A DNA stretch of 64,000 nt from Methyloligella sp050110875 (GCA_050110875.1 CP188828.1:992001-1056000), one strand, 5' to 3'; counted from the stretch's first letter, positions 36,029 to 44,500 are shown. Notes: generated by a model not told the origin, from the letters alone. Numbers and translations: made by a program.

Positions 36029-36867
36029 CGGTCGCGGTCGAAAACGAGAAGCCGGCGATGACGAAGCGGGAGCTGATCTATCGCCATTCGGGGTGGGTGC
36101 GGGCCACCCATTGGATCAACGTGCTCGCCCTGCTGGTGCTGCTGATGAGCGGCATGCAGATCTTCAACGCCCACCCGGCGCTCTATTTCGGCTCGGACTC
36201 GGATTTCGACGATCCTGCCGTGGCGATGACCTATGAGCGAGGCGAGGACGGCTATCGCGGTGTCACCGAGATCTTCGGGACCGACTTCGATACGACGGGA
36301 TGGCTCGGCGGCGGCCTGGACTCCGAGGGCGAGTTCGAGCGCTACGGCTTCCCCTGGTCGATCACCCTGCCCGGCTATCGGTCGCTCGCCATGGGCCGCC
36401 ACTGGCATTTCTTCTTCGCCTGGGTCTTCGTGATCAACGGCCTCATCTATCTCACCTACAGCCTGGTGAGCGGGCATCTGAGGCGCGATCTCACACCGGA
36501 CGGGCGGGAGATGAAAGGTATCGGCCGGAGCATCGTGGAGCATTTGAAATTCCGCTTCAATCATCAGGAGCGGAGCTACAACGTGTTGCAGAAGCTCTCC
36601 TATCTCATCGTCATTCTCGTGCTCTTGCCGCTGATGCTGGGCACCGGGCTGACCATGTCGCCGGGCATGGATGCGGCCTACCCCTGGTTGCTCGATATCT
36701 TCGGCGGGCGGCAATCGGCGCGGACCATCCATTTCATCTCCGCCGGCCTGATCGTGCTGTTCGTCTTCGTGCACGTGTTCATGGTCCTGGTGTCCGGCGT
36801 CTGGAACAATCTCCGCTCCATGGTGACCGGACGCTATGCGGTGAGCCCGAAGGAGACCCAGACATGA
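36025..36867 (+). CDS. Cytochrome b561/b6-like membrane subunit
   Basis: A 280-residue di-heme-type cytochrome b. RHSGWVRATHWINVLALLVL gives the first helix with a His ligand, MGRHWHFFFAWVFVINGLIY the second, and two further helices (LSYLIVILVLLPLMLGTGLT, and ARTIHFISAGLIVLFVFVHV with His residues). A periplasmic insertion of ~80 residues lies between helices 1 and 2. It would pass electrons from quinol to a periplasmic partner. ATG at 36025 overlaps the msrA stop; a second ATG at 36058 is possible. It overlaps the molybdoenzyme gene by 4 nt, which identifies its likely partner. Confidence 0.88.
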   Translation: MTVAVENEKPAMTKRELIYRHSGWVRATHWINVLALLVLLMSGMQIFNAHPALYFGSDSDFDDPAVAMTYERGEDGYRGVTEIFGTDFDTTGWLGGGLDSEGEFERYGFPWSITLPGYRSLAMGRHWHFFFAWVFVINGLIYLTYSLVSGHLRRDLTPDGREMKGIGRSIVEHLKFRFNHQERSYNVLQKLSYLIVILVLLPLMLGTGLTMSPGMDAAYPWLLDIFGGRQSARTIHFISAGLIVLFVFVHVFMVLVSGVWNNLRSMVTGRYAVSPKETQT

Positions 36868-37649
36868 GCGACGGCAGAAGCGGCATGAATCGCAGAGGGT
36901 TTCTCGCTCGGGGCGGGGCGCTGGCCGGCACGTTGTTTCTCGGCGGCTGCGACGGGCTTTCCCGCAATGAGACCGTGAAACGGATTTTGGCGAGCGCCGA
37001 GGGGCTGACGGAGGCCGTTCAGCGGGCCTTGCTCTCGCCCGATGCGCTGGCGCGGGAATATGCGCCGGAGGACATCTCGGCCGATTTCAAGGCGAACGGC
37101 TCGACCAATCCGGACACGCCCGATTATCTGAAGCTTGCTCAAAACGACTTCAGGGACTGGCGCTTGAAGGTCGGCGGGCTGGTGGAAACCCCGCTGGAGC
37201 TGTCTCTGGCGGATCTGCGCGAGATGCCGACGCGCAGCCAGATCACGCGGCACGATTGCGTGGAGGGCTGGAGCTGCATCGGCAAATGGACGGGTGTCCA
37301 ACTCGCCCATGTGCTCGACCAGGCGAAGCTGAAGCCGAACGCCAAATTCATCGTCTTCTACTGTTACGACGATCTCGGCCGGCGCGGAACGGAGGCGAGC
37401 CGCTATTACGAATCCATCGCGCTGGTCGATGCCTATCACCCGCAGACCATCCTCGCCTACGACATGAACGACGAGACGCTGCCCATTCCCCACGGTGCCC
37501 CTTTGCGGGTGCGGGTGGAGCGCCAGCTCGGCTACAAGATGGCGAAATACATCCGCGCCATCGAGGCGGTGGAGAGCTACGACGATATTCGGGGCGGTGC
37601 AGGCGGTTTCTGGGAAGACCGCGGCTACGCCTGGTATGCCGGGATCTAG
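36864..37649 (+). CDS. Tat-exported molybdopterin oxidoreductase (YedY/MsrP-like motif)
   Basis: A 261-residue member of the sulfite-oxidase molybdopterin fold. The twin-arginine signal is NRRGFLARGGALAG, and it ends in a lipobox-like LGGC (Cys29), so a Tat lipoprotein is possible. The molybdenum-ligating Cys is most likely Cys132 in DCVEGWSCIGKW, which resembles the CVEAWS motif of E. coli MsrP (YedY) more than that of animal sulfite oxidase. FYCYDD, LAYDMNDETLPIPHGAPLR and GYKMAKYIRAIE follow, as in the family. It lacks the C-terminal dimer domain. ATG overlaps the cytochrome b stop. The substrate is unproven: sulfoxide or sulfite are candidates. Confidence 0.85.
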   Translation: MSDGRSGMNRRGFLARGGALAGTLFLGGCDGLSRNETVKRILASAEGLTEAVQRALLSPDALAREYAPEDISADFKANGSTNPDTPDYLKLAQNDFRDWRLKVGGLVETPLELSLADLREMPTRSQITRHDCVEGWSCIGKWTGVQLAHVLDQAKLKPNAKFIVFYCYDDLGRRGTEASRYYESIALVDAYHPQTILAYDMNDETLPIPHGAPLRVRVERQLGYKMAKYIRAIEAVESYDDIRGGAGGFWEDRGYAWYAGI

Positions 37650-37659
37650 GCTCTAAACT

Positions 37660-37800
37660 CCCCCTCATCCGACCGCAGCCAAGGCTGCCGGCCACCTTTT
37701 CCCACGAGGGGAGAAGGGATGGAGCCAGCCGTCCGACTGGAGCTTTACCCTTTCCCTTGCGAGAAAGGGTGAGGGGCGAGACTCGCGAAAAGAGGCGAGT
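37660..37800. repeat. REP-like intergenic repeat
   Basis: The gap after the molybdoenzyme gene holds CCCCCTCATCCGACCG, a segment with TTTTCCCACGAGGGGAGAAGG, and TTTCCCTTGCGAGAAAGGG with GTGAGGGG. This is a degenerate copy of the CCCTCTCCC-type intergenic element seen at 32.1 kb. No gene is present here. Confidence 0.5.
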
Positions 37801-37832
37801 ATCTCCTCGCCCTGCCGCTTGGGCGGCACATG

Positions 37833-37864
37833 AAAAAGGCCCGTCGGAAACCCGGCGGGCCTTC
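37833..37864 (-). terminator. Rho-independent terminator of the 37.9-kb small gene
   Basis: On the minus strand AAGGCCCGCCGG and CCGACGGGCCTT pair around GTTT, and TTTTT follows. It lies 24 nt past the stop of the small secreted protein gene. Confidence 0.88.
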
Positions 37865-37887
37865 GAATTCTAAAGGCTCAACGCGCC

Positions 37888-38100
37888 TTACATCATGCCG
37901 CCGCCGGCCTTGCACTCCTTGCGGAATGCCTTCCGCATGGAGCGGTCGTCGGGATAGTGCTCCTTGGCGAGCTTGCGGCAGCTCATGGTGTCCTTGAGGC
38001 CGTCCATCATGCCGGCTTGGGCCGGTGCGGGAACGGAAAGAGCGGCAGCGCTGCCAAGAAAAGCAAAAGCGGTCGTTGCAAGAACAAGCTTCTTCAACAT
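37888..38100 (-). CDS. Small secreted protein, two-Cys paralogue 1
   Basis: A 70-residue precursor with a clear signal peptide (LVLATTAFAFLGSAAALSV, cleavage after PAQA). The mature peptide of ~40 residues carries the motif C-R-K-L-A-K-x-H-Y-P-D-D-R-x-M-R-K-x-F and a second Cys (Cys41 and Cys63, 22 apart), ending in Gly/Met. It is a clear paralogue of the product encoded at 38229-38441. The ATG has GGAG 7 nt upstream and a strong terminator follows. I do not recognise a named family. Disulfide-linked periplasmic or secreted peptide is the likely form. Confidence 0.78.
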   Translation of the reverse strand: MLKKLVLATTAFAFLGSAAALSVPAPAQAGMMDGLKDTMSCRKLAKEHYPDDRSMRKAFRKECKAGGGMM

Positions 38101-38228
38101 TGGACTACTCCGTCTTGGGGGATTTTGGCCTGACCGGGCTTATGCCCTTGGGGCCGTTTCCTAGAACGCGGCGACCGGTTTCAAGGTTCGCGCGTTCGGG
38201 CAAAAAATATGAGCTCGATTGGAGCTCC

Positions 38229-38441
38229 CTACATTTTGTCGCCGGACTCGACAGCCGCCTTGCAGCTCTTCTTGAACTCCTTGCGCATGGCGCGATCGTC
38301 CGGGTAGTGCATCTTGGCCAGCTTGCGGCAATCCGTACCCTTCTTCATGCCCTCCATCGGACCGGCATTGGCAGGCGCGGACAGAGAAACGGCACCCACG
38401 AAAGCAAGGGTCGTGGCGGCGAAAAGAAACGTCTTGAACAT
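38229..38441 (-). CDS. Small secreted protein, two-Cys paralogue 2
   Basis: A 70-residue precursor with a signal peptide (LFAATTLAFVGAVSLSA, cleavage after PANA). It has the same core as its neighbour, CRKLAKMHYPDDRAMRKEF, and a second Cys at the same 22-residue distance (Cys38 and Cys60). The ATG is preceded by GGAG 8-9 nt upstream. It lies 128 nt upstream of paralogue 1 on the same strand: a tandem duplication. No operon partners of known function are present, and lepA is divergent. Confidence 0.78.
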   Translation of the reverse strand: MFKTFLFAATTLAFVGAVSLSAPANAGPMEGMKKGTDCRKLAKMHYPDDRAMRKEFKKSCKAAVESGDKM

Positions 38442-38649
38442 GCAGATAGCTCCATTTTGAGTAGTGGGGATTCGGCTGCTTCGCCTCCTCCTCCAACGCC
38501 GCGATCAATATGTGAGTTCGCGCATTTGACCAGAAAAAAATTGTGATTTTCTCGGGACCGCCAAACATGGTTTCGCCTTAGTTTCTCAGCTGCCGACAGT
38601 TTGAGAACTCCGCTTGACCGCCCGCGCGCCCCTGCTACAAGCGCAGGCC

Positions 38650-40467
38650 ATGAGCCAAACGACTTTCACCCCGCAATCGCATATCCGGAACTTCTCCATC
38701 GTCGCCCATATCGACCACGGGAAGTCGACCCTCGCCGACCGGCTGATCCAGCTTTGCGGCGGGCTGACCCTGCGCGAGATGAAGGAGCAGGTGCTCGATT
38801 CCATGGATATCGAGCGCGAGCGCGGGATTACCATCAAGGCGCAGACCGTCCGCCTGGAATACGAGGCGAAGAACGGCGAGATGTACGAGCTGAACCTGAT
38901 CGACACGCCGGGCCATGTGGACTTTGCCTATGAGGTGAACCGCAGCCTGGCGGCCTGCGAAGGCTCGCTGCTGGTGGTGGACGCCACACAAGGCGTCGAG
39001 GCGCAGACGCTGGCCAATGTCTATCAGGCGCTGGAGGTCGATCACGAGATCATTCCAGTGCTGAACAAGACGGATCTTCCGGCATCGGAGCCGGAGCGCG
39101 TGCGCAAGCAGATCGAGGACGTGATCGGGCTCGACGCCTCCGACGCGCTGGAGATCTCCGCCAAGACGGGTGTCGGCGTCGACCAGGTGCTGGAGGCCAT
39201 CGTCCACCGGTTGCCGCCGCCGGAAGGCGAGCCCGACGCGCCGCTGAAGGCGCTTCTGGTGGATAGCTGGTACGACGCCTATCTCGGCGTGGTCGTGCTG
39301 GTCCGGATCATCGACGGGTCCTTGCGCAAAGGCATGCGTATCAAGCTGATGCAGTCGGATGCCTCCTATCAGGTGGACCGGGTCGGCATCTTCCGGCCCA
39401 AGCAGGAGGTGCGCGAGGCGCTGGGACCCGGCGAGATCGGCTTCTTCACCGCCTCCATCAAGCAGGTGGCCGACACCCGCGTCGGCGATACGGTGACGGA
39501 GGAGAAGCGCCCGACGGCGAAGGCGCTGCCGGGCTTCCAGCCGGCCCAGCCGGTGGTGTTCTGCGGTCTGTTTCCGCTGGATGCGTCCGATTTCGACGAT
39601 CTTCGCGAGGCGGTCGCGAAGCTGCGGCTCAACGATGCGAGCTTCTCCTACGAGATGGAGACATCCGCCGCGCTGGGCTTCGGCTTCCGCTGCGGCTTCC
39701 TCGGGCTGCTGCACCTGGAGATCATCCGCGAGCGGCTGGAGCGCGAGTTCGATATCGAGCTGATCGCCACGGCGCCCTCGGTGATCTACAACGTCTACAA
39801 GACGGACGGCACCATGGAGGAGCTGCATAACCCGGCGGACATGCCCGAGACGCAGAAGATCGAGCGGATCGAGGAGCCCTGGATCGAGGCGACGATCCTG
39901 CTGCCGGACGAGCATCTCGGCGCCGTTCTGAAGCTCTGCGAGGACCGGCGCGGGCGGCAGAAGACGCTCACCTATGCCGGCCCCCGGGCCATGCTGGTCT
40001 ACGAACTGCCGCTGAACGAGGTGGTGTTCGATTTCTACGACCGGCTGAAATCGGTCTCCCGGGGCTATGCGAGCTTCGACTATCACATCACCGGCTACGA
40101 GGCGGGCGATCTGGTGAAGATGTCGATCCTGGTCAACGACGAGCCGGTGGATGCGCTTTCGGTGATCGTCTCCCGCGGCCGGGCGGAGGCGCGCGGCCGG
40201 GCCATGGTGGAGAAGCTGAAGGACCTTATCCCACGGCACCTGTTCAAGATTCCCGTCCAGGCGGCGATCGGCGGCAAGGTGATCGCGCGCGAGACCATCA
40301 GCGCCATGCGGAAAGACGTGACCGCAAAATGCTATGGCGGCGACATCACGCGTAAGAGGAAGCTTCTGGAGAAGCAGAAGGCTGGCAAGAAGAAGATGCG
40401 CTCCTTCGGGCGCGTCGACATTCCGCAAGAGGCCTTCATCGCCGCGCTCAAGATGGACGCGGATTAG
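38650..40467 (+). CDS. lepA: Elongation factor 4 (LepA)
   Basis: A ribosome-binding GTPase that acts in translation and 30S biogenesis. In 605 residues are G1 AHIDHGKS (19-26), RGITIK with the switch I Thr, G3 DTPGHVDF, G4 NKTD and G5 SAKTG. Domains II and III follow, then the LepA-specific C-terminal region containing GRVDIPQEAFIAAL. The ATG at 38650 (MSQTTFTPQSHIRNFSIVAH) fits the family better than an in-frame ATG at 38614. It is followed 33 nt later by a permease gene. Confidence 0.97.
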   Translation: MSQTTFTPQSHIRNFSIVAHIDHGKSTLADRLIQLCGGLTLREMKEQVLDSMDIERERGITIKAQTVRLEYEAKNGEMYELNLIDTPGHVDFAYEVNRSLAACEGSLLVVDATQGVEAQTLANVYQALEVDHEIIPVLNKTDLPASEPERVRKQIEDVIGLDASDALEISAKTGVGVDQVLEAIVHRLPPPEGEPDAPLKALLVDSWYDAYLGVVVLVRIIDGSLRKGMRIKLMQSDASYQVDRVGIFRPKQEVREALGPGEIGFFTASIKQVADTRVGDTVTEEKRPTAKALPGFQPAQPVVFCGLFPLDASDFDDLREAVAKLRLNDASFSYEMETSAALGFGFRCGFLGLLHLEIIRERLEREFDIELIATAPSVIYNVYKTDGTMEELHNPADMPETQKIERIEEPWIEATILLPDEHLGAVLKLCEDRRGRQKTLTYAGPRAMLVYELPLNEVVFDFYDRLKSVSRGYASFDYHITGYEAGDLVKMSILVNDEPVDALSVIVSRGRAEARGRAMVEKLKDLIPRHLFKIPVQAAIGGKVIARETISAMRKDVTAKCYGGDITRKRKLLEKQKAGKKKMRSFGRVDIPQEAFIAALKMDAD

Positions 40468-40500
40468 GCTTGCACAGCTCGCGAGGGTCTGGAGACAGCG

Positions 40501-41604
40501 ATGGCAAGCGGGCGTACCAATGACAGACCGGACAAGAACGACGACCGCGACCGTGCGCTCGGCGGGCGCGAACGGCTGAAGGCATTCGTTCTTCTGGCGC
40601 TGACGGTCGGCGCGGTGATTGTCTGCATCCTGCTCGCCGCGCCGTTCCTGCCGTCGCTCACCTGGGCGCTGGCGCTGGGGATCCTGTTCACACCGGCCAA
40701 CCGATGGCTGGAAGGCAAGATCGGCAATCGCGATGTGGCCGCAGGGATCTCGGTGGCCCTGATCGGCATGATCGTGGTGGCACCGGCCACCTATCTCTTC
40801 GGCCGGATCACCTCCCAGGCGGCAAGCGGCGCCAAGGCGCTGAGCGAGAATGTGTCGACCGGCGCGTGGCGGACCAGTCTCGAACAGAGCGAATATTTCG
40901 CGCCCATCGTCGATTGGATCGCACAAGTGAATTTCGGCGCGGCGTTCGACGCGTTCGCCTCCTGGCTCACCAATGCCAGCGCCTCCTTCGTCACGGGTTC
41001 GGTGCTGGGCGCCATCCAACTGGTCCTCACCTTCTATCTGCTCTTCTACTTCCTGCGGGACCGGGTCGCGGCGCTCGACTATTTGCGTGGCATTTCGCCT
41101 TTGTCCGGGACCCAGACCGATACCCTGTTCCGCCGCATCAAGGATATCGTCTATGCCACGCTTTACGGAACGCTGACCGTGGCGCTGGTGCAAGGGGCGC
41201 TTGGCGGGCTCGCCTTCTGGTGGCTGGGACTTCCGGCCCCGCTCCTTTGGGGCACGGTGATGGGGCTTTTCGCGCTGGTGCCGGTGCTCGGCGCCTTCGT
41301 GGTGTGGATCCCGGCCGCGCTTCTGCTGGCCCTGGGAGGGAGCTGGGAGAAGGCAATCTTCCTCCTCCTCTGGGGCGCGGTGATCGTGGGCGGCATCGAT
41401 AATCTGCTCTATCCCATACTGGTGGGGCGGCGCTTGCAGCTCCACACGGTGCCGGCCTTCATCGCCATTCTCGGCGGTCTCTTCCTCTTCGGCGCCTCGG
41501 GCTTGCTGCTCGGCCCCATGGCGGTGGCCGTCACCATCTTCCTGTTCGAGATCTGGCATGTGGAGCAGCGCGGGGTGGAGACGCCCGGGCGTGAGGAGAC
41601 TTAG
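40501..41604 (+). CDS. AI-2E family transporter (permease)
   Basis: A 367-residue membrane protein of the AI-2E (UPF0118/PerM) family, with about eight helices. The characteristic block is LTFYLLFYFLRDR, then YGTLTVALVQGALGGLAFW and WGTVMGLFALVPVLGAFVVW, and the family ends with helices around LFGASGLLLGPMAVAVTIFL. The N-terminus is a charged 25-residue tail. GGAG precedes the ATG by 7 nt. Transport of autoinducer-2 is documented only for a few members; others are sodium or proton antiporters or unknown. A larger family member is encoded convergently 150 bp away. Confidence 0.85.
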   Translation: MASGRTNDRPDKNDDRDRALGGRERLKAFVLLALTVGAVIVCILLAAPFLPSLTWALALGILFTPANRWLEGKIGNRDVAAGISVALIGMIVVAPATYLFGRITSQAASGAKALSENVSTGAWRTSLEQSEYFAPIVDWIAQVNFGAAFDAFASWLTNASASFVTGSVLGAIQLVLTFYLLFYFLRDRVAALDYLRGISPLSGTQTDTLFRRIKDIVYATLYGTLTVALVQGALGGLAFWWLGLPAPLLWGTVMGLFALVPVLGAFVVWIPAALLLALGGSWEKAIFLLLWGAVIVGGIDNLLYPILVGRRLQLHTVPAFIAILGGLFLFGASGLLLGPMAVAVTIFLFEIWHVEQRGVETPGREET

Positions 41605-41629
41605 GGCTCGGTGGGCTGCACCGGGGTGG

Positions 41630-41730
41630 CCTGCCTGGTTCGAGACGTGCGCTTTGCGCGTCCTCACCATGAGGAGACAGTCCGAGCTCCCCGTCATGCC
41701 GGCTCAAGCCGGCATCCAACAGTTTGCTCT
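41630..41730. repeat. REP-like palindromic repeat
   Basis: The convergent gap holds GGTTCGAGACGTGCGC ... CTCACCATGAGGAG, a sequence type common between genes in many alphaproteobacteria. The perfect 20-nt hairpin ATGCCGGCTCAAGCCGGCAT follows at 41696-41715 inside a CGTCATGCC...GGCATCC element. It may also end transcription from both sides. Confidence 0.65.
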
Positions 41731-41756
41731 GGATAGCGCGGACTTGTTCTCGCCCG

Positions 41757-43868
41757 CTACGCGATGTTGTCAGCGCTTCGGTCCGTGCCGCTCTTCTTGC
41801 CATTCGCCTTATCCTGCGCCTTGCCCGGCTTGAGCGGCTTGCTCGCGGACACTTCCGCAGCGCCCACCTCGACCCCTGCCACCTCGTTAACCTTGTCCAC
41901 GCAGTAATCGACGGCCTCGCGCAGGCTTAAGGCATAGGCATCGGCGCCGGCGGCGGTCTTGAACTCGGCGAGGGAGGCTTCGTCGCCGCAATCGCCCCAA
42001 CAGCCCACCAACACCGTGCAATCGGCCGGCAGGATACGCCGGAGCCGCATGATGAGGTAGCGGATATGGGCCGGGCTCTGCTCCATGCCGAGATAGGAGA
42101 GACAGAGGAGCTTGGCGCGGGTCTGCTGCAGGCTTGTGATGTTTCCAGCGGAGATCGCGTCGGGCCCCAAAGTGTCGGCACCGAGACCGCGCTTGCGCAG
42201 AAGCTCCGACAGCATGGAGGCGGCGGCTTCGTCGAGCCGGGTGCGGCCGCCGATGCAAAGCACCGGGGCGTCCACCTGCCAATCTTTGGGCAGCTTGTCC
42301 TTCTCCACCATCAGGAGGTCCTGGGCCTCTTCCAGCGCGGGGTCCTCCTCCATGGCGAGGAGATGGGCCAGCCCGTTGTCGCCTTCGCGGGTCTCCGTGC
42401 TCTCGGCGGCCTCCCGCTCCACCTCCTCCTCATCCGGATTTTCGCCGCGCAGAGCCTTGAACCAGCGCTTCGGCGCGAAATGGGCAAGATTACCGACAAC
42501 CTCCTGGACCGTGTCGGCGATACGGTCGATCTGCTCAGTCTCCAACGTGCCCCGCTTGGCGTCGGCTTGGGCGAGCTGCAGGCCGCCGATGGCGATATGG
42601 TCCAGGTAGCTCTGGAGACTCTGATCCTTCAGGCAAAGCTCGGCCTGATAGGTGGCCTCCGCCGCATCGCCGGTGAGGGCGCGCTGATAGAAGGATTGCT
42701 GCGGGCTGAGGGCCGGCTTGTCGCCGAGCAGCACCTCGAGGAATTGCAGCCCCTCGACATGGCGGCCCAGCACCATGAGGCAGACGGTGATGGGCATGGC
42801 CAGCAACAGGCCCAGCGGACCCCAGAGCCAGGTCCAGAAGACGGTGGAGACGATGACGGCGATGGGAGAAAGCCCGGTGCCGTGACCATAAACCAACGGT
42901 TCCACCACCTGGCCCATGACCGGCTCGGAAACCAGGTAGAGCGCGCCGGTCATCAAGAAGGTCTTCCAGCCCGGATCGACGGCCGCGGCGAGCAGCAACG
43001 GGAAGGCCGCCGCGATATAGGAGCCGATATAGGGCACGAAACGCATGAGCGCGGCGAGAAGCCCCCAGACGGCGGGGGTCGGCACGCCGATCAGCCAGAG
43101 TCCGACACCAATGAAAACGCCGTAGAGGGAATTGATCAGGAGCTGGCGCAGGAAATATTGGCTGAGACGGCGGGCGGCGTCGTCCATCGCCGAGGTGGTG
43201 CGCTGGAGATCCGACGAGCCGAGCAGCCGGATCGCGCGGTCGCGCAGATCCTCGCGCTGCATGAGGATGAAGACGCAAAAGAGAAAGACGATGCCGACCG
43301 TGGTAAGCGGCGGCAGGAGAGTCTCGATGATGTTCCGATAGACCGGGAGCACGCCTTCGTCGTCGCCGATCACTTGGACGGGGACAGGGTTCGGCTCGAC
43401 CGGCTCCTCGGCCGGCGCGCTTCCCTGCGGCGTTTCCTTCTCTTTCTGCTCGAGCTGCTCCTGGAGCCGCTTGAGGGTATCGGTCGCCTTTTCCAGCGCC
43501 GGGGATTTCGCCGTGGTCTGGCGGAAGGCGGCGACCTTCTTCGACAAGGTGTACTGATAGCGCGGTAGATCCCCGGCGAGCTCGGTCACCTGTTGGGACA
43601 TGAACCAGCCGAGCCCTGCGATGACGGCGAAAGAGGCGCCGACCAGCAGGGTCACGCCGATGACGCGCGGCACCTTCAAGCGGCGCAGGAAGATCAGCGG
43701 CGGCGTGAGGACGAAAGCGAGCAGAATCGCCAAGGCCAAGGGCAGCAGAACGTCGCGCCCGATATAGAGGGCGGCGATGACGACGGCGCCGATAAGCAGA
43801 TTCTGCAGTGCTGCGGAGCGGGCATCCGTGCTGCCGGAAAGGAGCGATGAAAAGGAGCCGGGCGCCAT
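41757..43868 (-). CDS. Large AI-2E family permease fused to a Rossmann-like C-terminal domain
   Basis: A 703-residue protein. Residues ~20-390 are an AI-2E permease with an insertion of Glu/Pro-rich coil between helices 3 and 4, then RQLLINSLYGVFIGVGLWLI and WGLLAALMRFVPYIGSYIAA. After a ~150-residue, partly acidic linker there is an alpha/beta domain (about 545-670) beginning VLCIGGRTRLDEAAASMLSE and containing VLVGCWGDCG. This resembles B12-binding-type Rossmann folds but has no DxHxxG cobalamin motif. ATG at 43868 is preferred; a TTG at 43949/43952 would add ~28 residues. A Lys/Ser tail closes it. Confidence 0.78.
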   Translation of the reverse strand: MAPGSFSSLLSGSTDARSAALQNLLIGAVVIAALYIGRDVLLPLALAILLAFVLTPPLIFLRRLKVPRVIGVTLLVGASFAVIAGLGWFMSQQVTELAGDLPRYQYTLSKKVAAFRQTTAKSPALEKATDTLKRLQEQLEQKEKETPQGSAPAEEPVEPNPVPVQVIGDDEGVLPVYRNIIETLLPPLTTVGIVFLFCVFILMQREDLRDRAIRLLGSSDLQRTTSAMDDAARRLSQYFLRQLLINSLYGVFIGVGLWLIGVPTPAVWGLLAALMRFVPYIGSYIAAAFPLLLAAAVDPGWKTFLMTGALYLVSEPVMGQVVEPLVYGHGTGLSPIAVIVSTVFWTWLWGPLGLLLAMPITVCLMVLGRHVEGLQFLEVLLGDKPALSPQQSFYQRALTGDAAEATYQAELCLKDQSLQSYLDHIAIGGLQLAQADAKRGTLETEQIDRIADTVQEVVGNLAHFAPKRWFKALRGENPDEEEVEREAAESTETREGDNGLAHLLAMEEDPALEEAQDLLMVEKDKLPKDWQVDAPVLCIGGRTRLDEAAASMLSELLRKRGLGADTLGPDAISAGNITSLQQTRAKLLCLSYLGMEQSPAHIRYLIMRLRRILPADCTVLVGCWGDCGDEASLAEFKTAAGADAYALSLREAVDYCVDKVNEVAGVEVGAAEVSASKPLKPGKAQDKANGKKSGTDRSADNIA

Positions 43869-44221
43869 GCGCTGTTGTTGCCTCTCGTCTTGCGCGCTTG
43901 CAGGCGCGAAGGCTCCGGCACGCGCCGGAGATCTCAACCATCGAAACAACAACCACCTCTCTTGGAGGGTTCCGGCAAATGCAGGCTTAACGTGCGGGAC
44001 GATGCGTTAGAGCCCTGGAAACCAGAAATGGAGTCGGCACTGCCGTTCGGGGCCTGGGCATGGCATTTTTTGGAGTCTCGACGCGTCCGAAACGGCCCTT
44101 TCGGCGTTAGGCCCATTGGAGACTGCCGCCTCGAAAGAGGCTTTCCGGCGAAACGCTGGGATGAGGTGTGTGGCCTCGGCTGGCTTTGTCCGATCCACTT
44201 CTAAAGGGAGGACTTCAGCAA
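43869..44221. other. 353-nt intergenic region with a degenerate gene start
   Basis: It separates the divergent permease and the small secreted protein gene, and no complete gene was found. At 43964-43981 a ribosome site and start (GGAGGGTTCCGGCAAATGCAG, split as 20 plus 1 nt) copies 17 of 21 bases of the start region of the downstream gene at 44222. Its frame stops after Met-Gln-Ala. A GNRA hairpin, GCCTC-GAAA-GAGGC followed by TTT, lies at 44128-44144. Promoters for both sides must lie here but could not be pinned down. Confidence 0.5.
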
Positions 44222-44500
44222 ATGCAGAAACTTCTTGCCATTTTCGCTCTTGCCGGCGGCGTGTTCGTAGCCGGCGGCATGCAGCCGGCGGCGGCGGCGA
44301 TGCCCGTGCCGGAACTCGGAGCAGAGTACACGGCCCCGGTCACCCAAGCGGCTTGGCGCTGCGGCCCCTATGCCTGCTATTGGGCGCCTGGGTATCGCGG
44401 CTATATTCCGCCCCATGCCCGCTACTGGGGTCCGCCGGTCAGACCCGATTGCTATTGGAAGTTCAAGCCGCGGAAGAACAAGTGGAAGCTGAAGTGCTGA
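44222..44500 (+). CDS. Small secreted Tyr/Trp/Pro-rich protein
   Basis: A 92-residue product with a signal peptide (LLAIFALAGGVFVAGG, cleavage after PAAAA). The mature part contains CGPYACYWAPGYRGYIPPHA, WGPPVRPDCYW and a Lys-rich end with a last-residue Cys: four cysteines and many aromatic residues. Such small, aromatic-rich exported proteins are frequent in rhizobial genomes and lack known function. The ATG follows AGGGAGG. A strong terminator lies just after the stop, so the gene is a single unit. Confidence 0.7.
   Translation: MQKLLAIFALAGGVFVAGGMQPAAAAMPVPELGAEYTAPVTQAAWRCGPYACYWAPGYRGYIPPHARYWGPPVRPDCYWKFKPRKNKWKLKC

Noticed and set aside
38635..41697. A 1020-codon minus-strand frame across lepA and the AI-2E gene
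   Set aside because: Its translation is His/Gln/Arg-rich without domains, and it lies exactly opposite two well-supported plus-strand genes.
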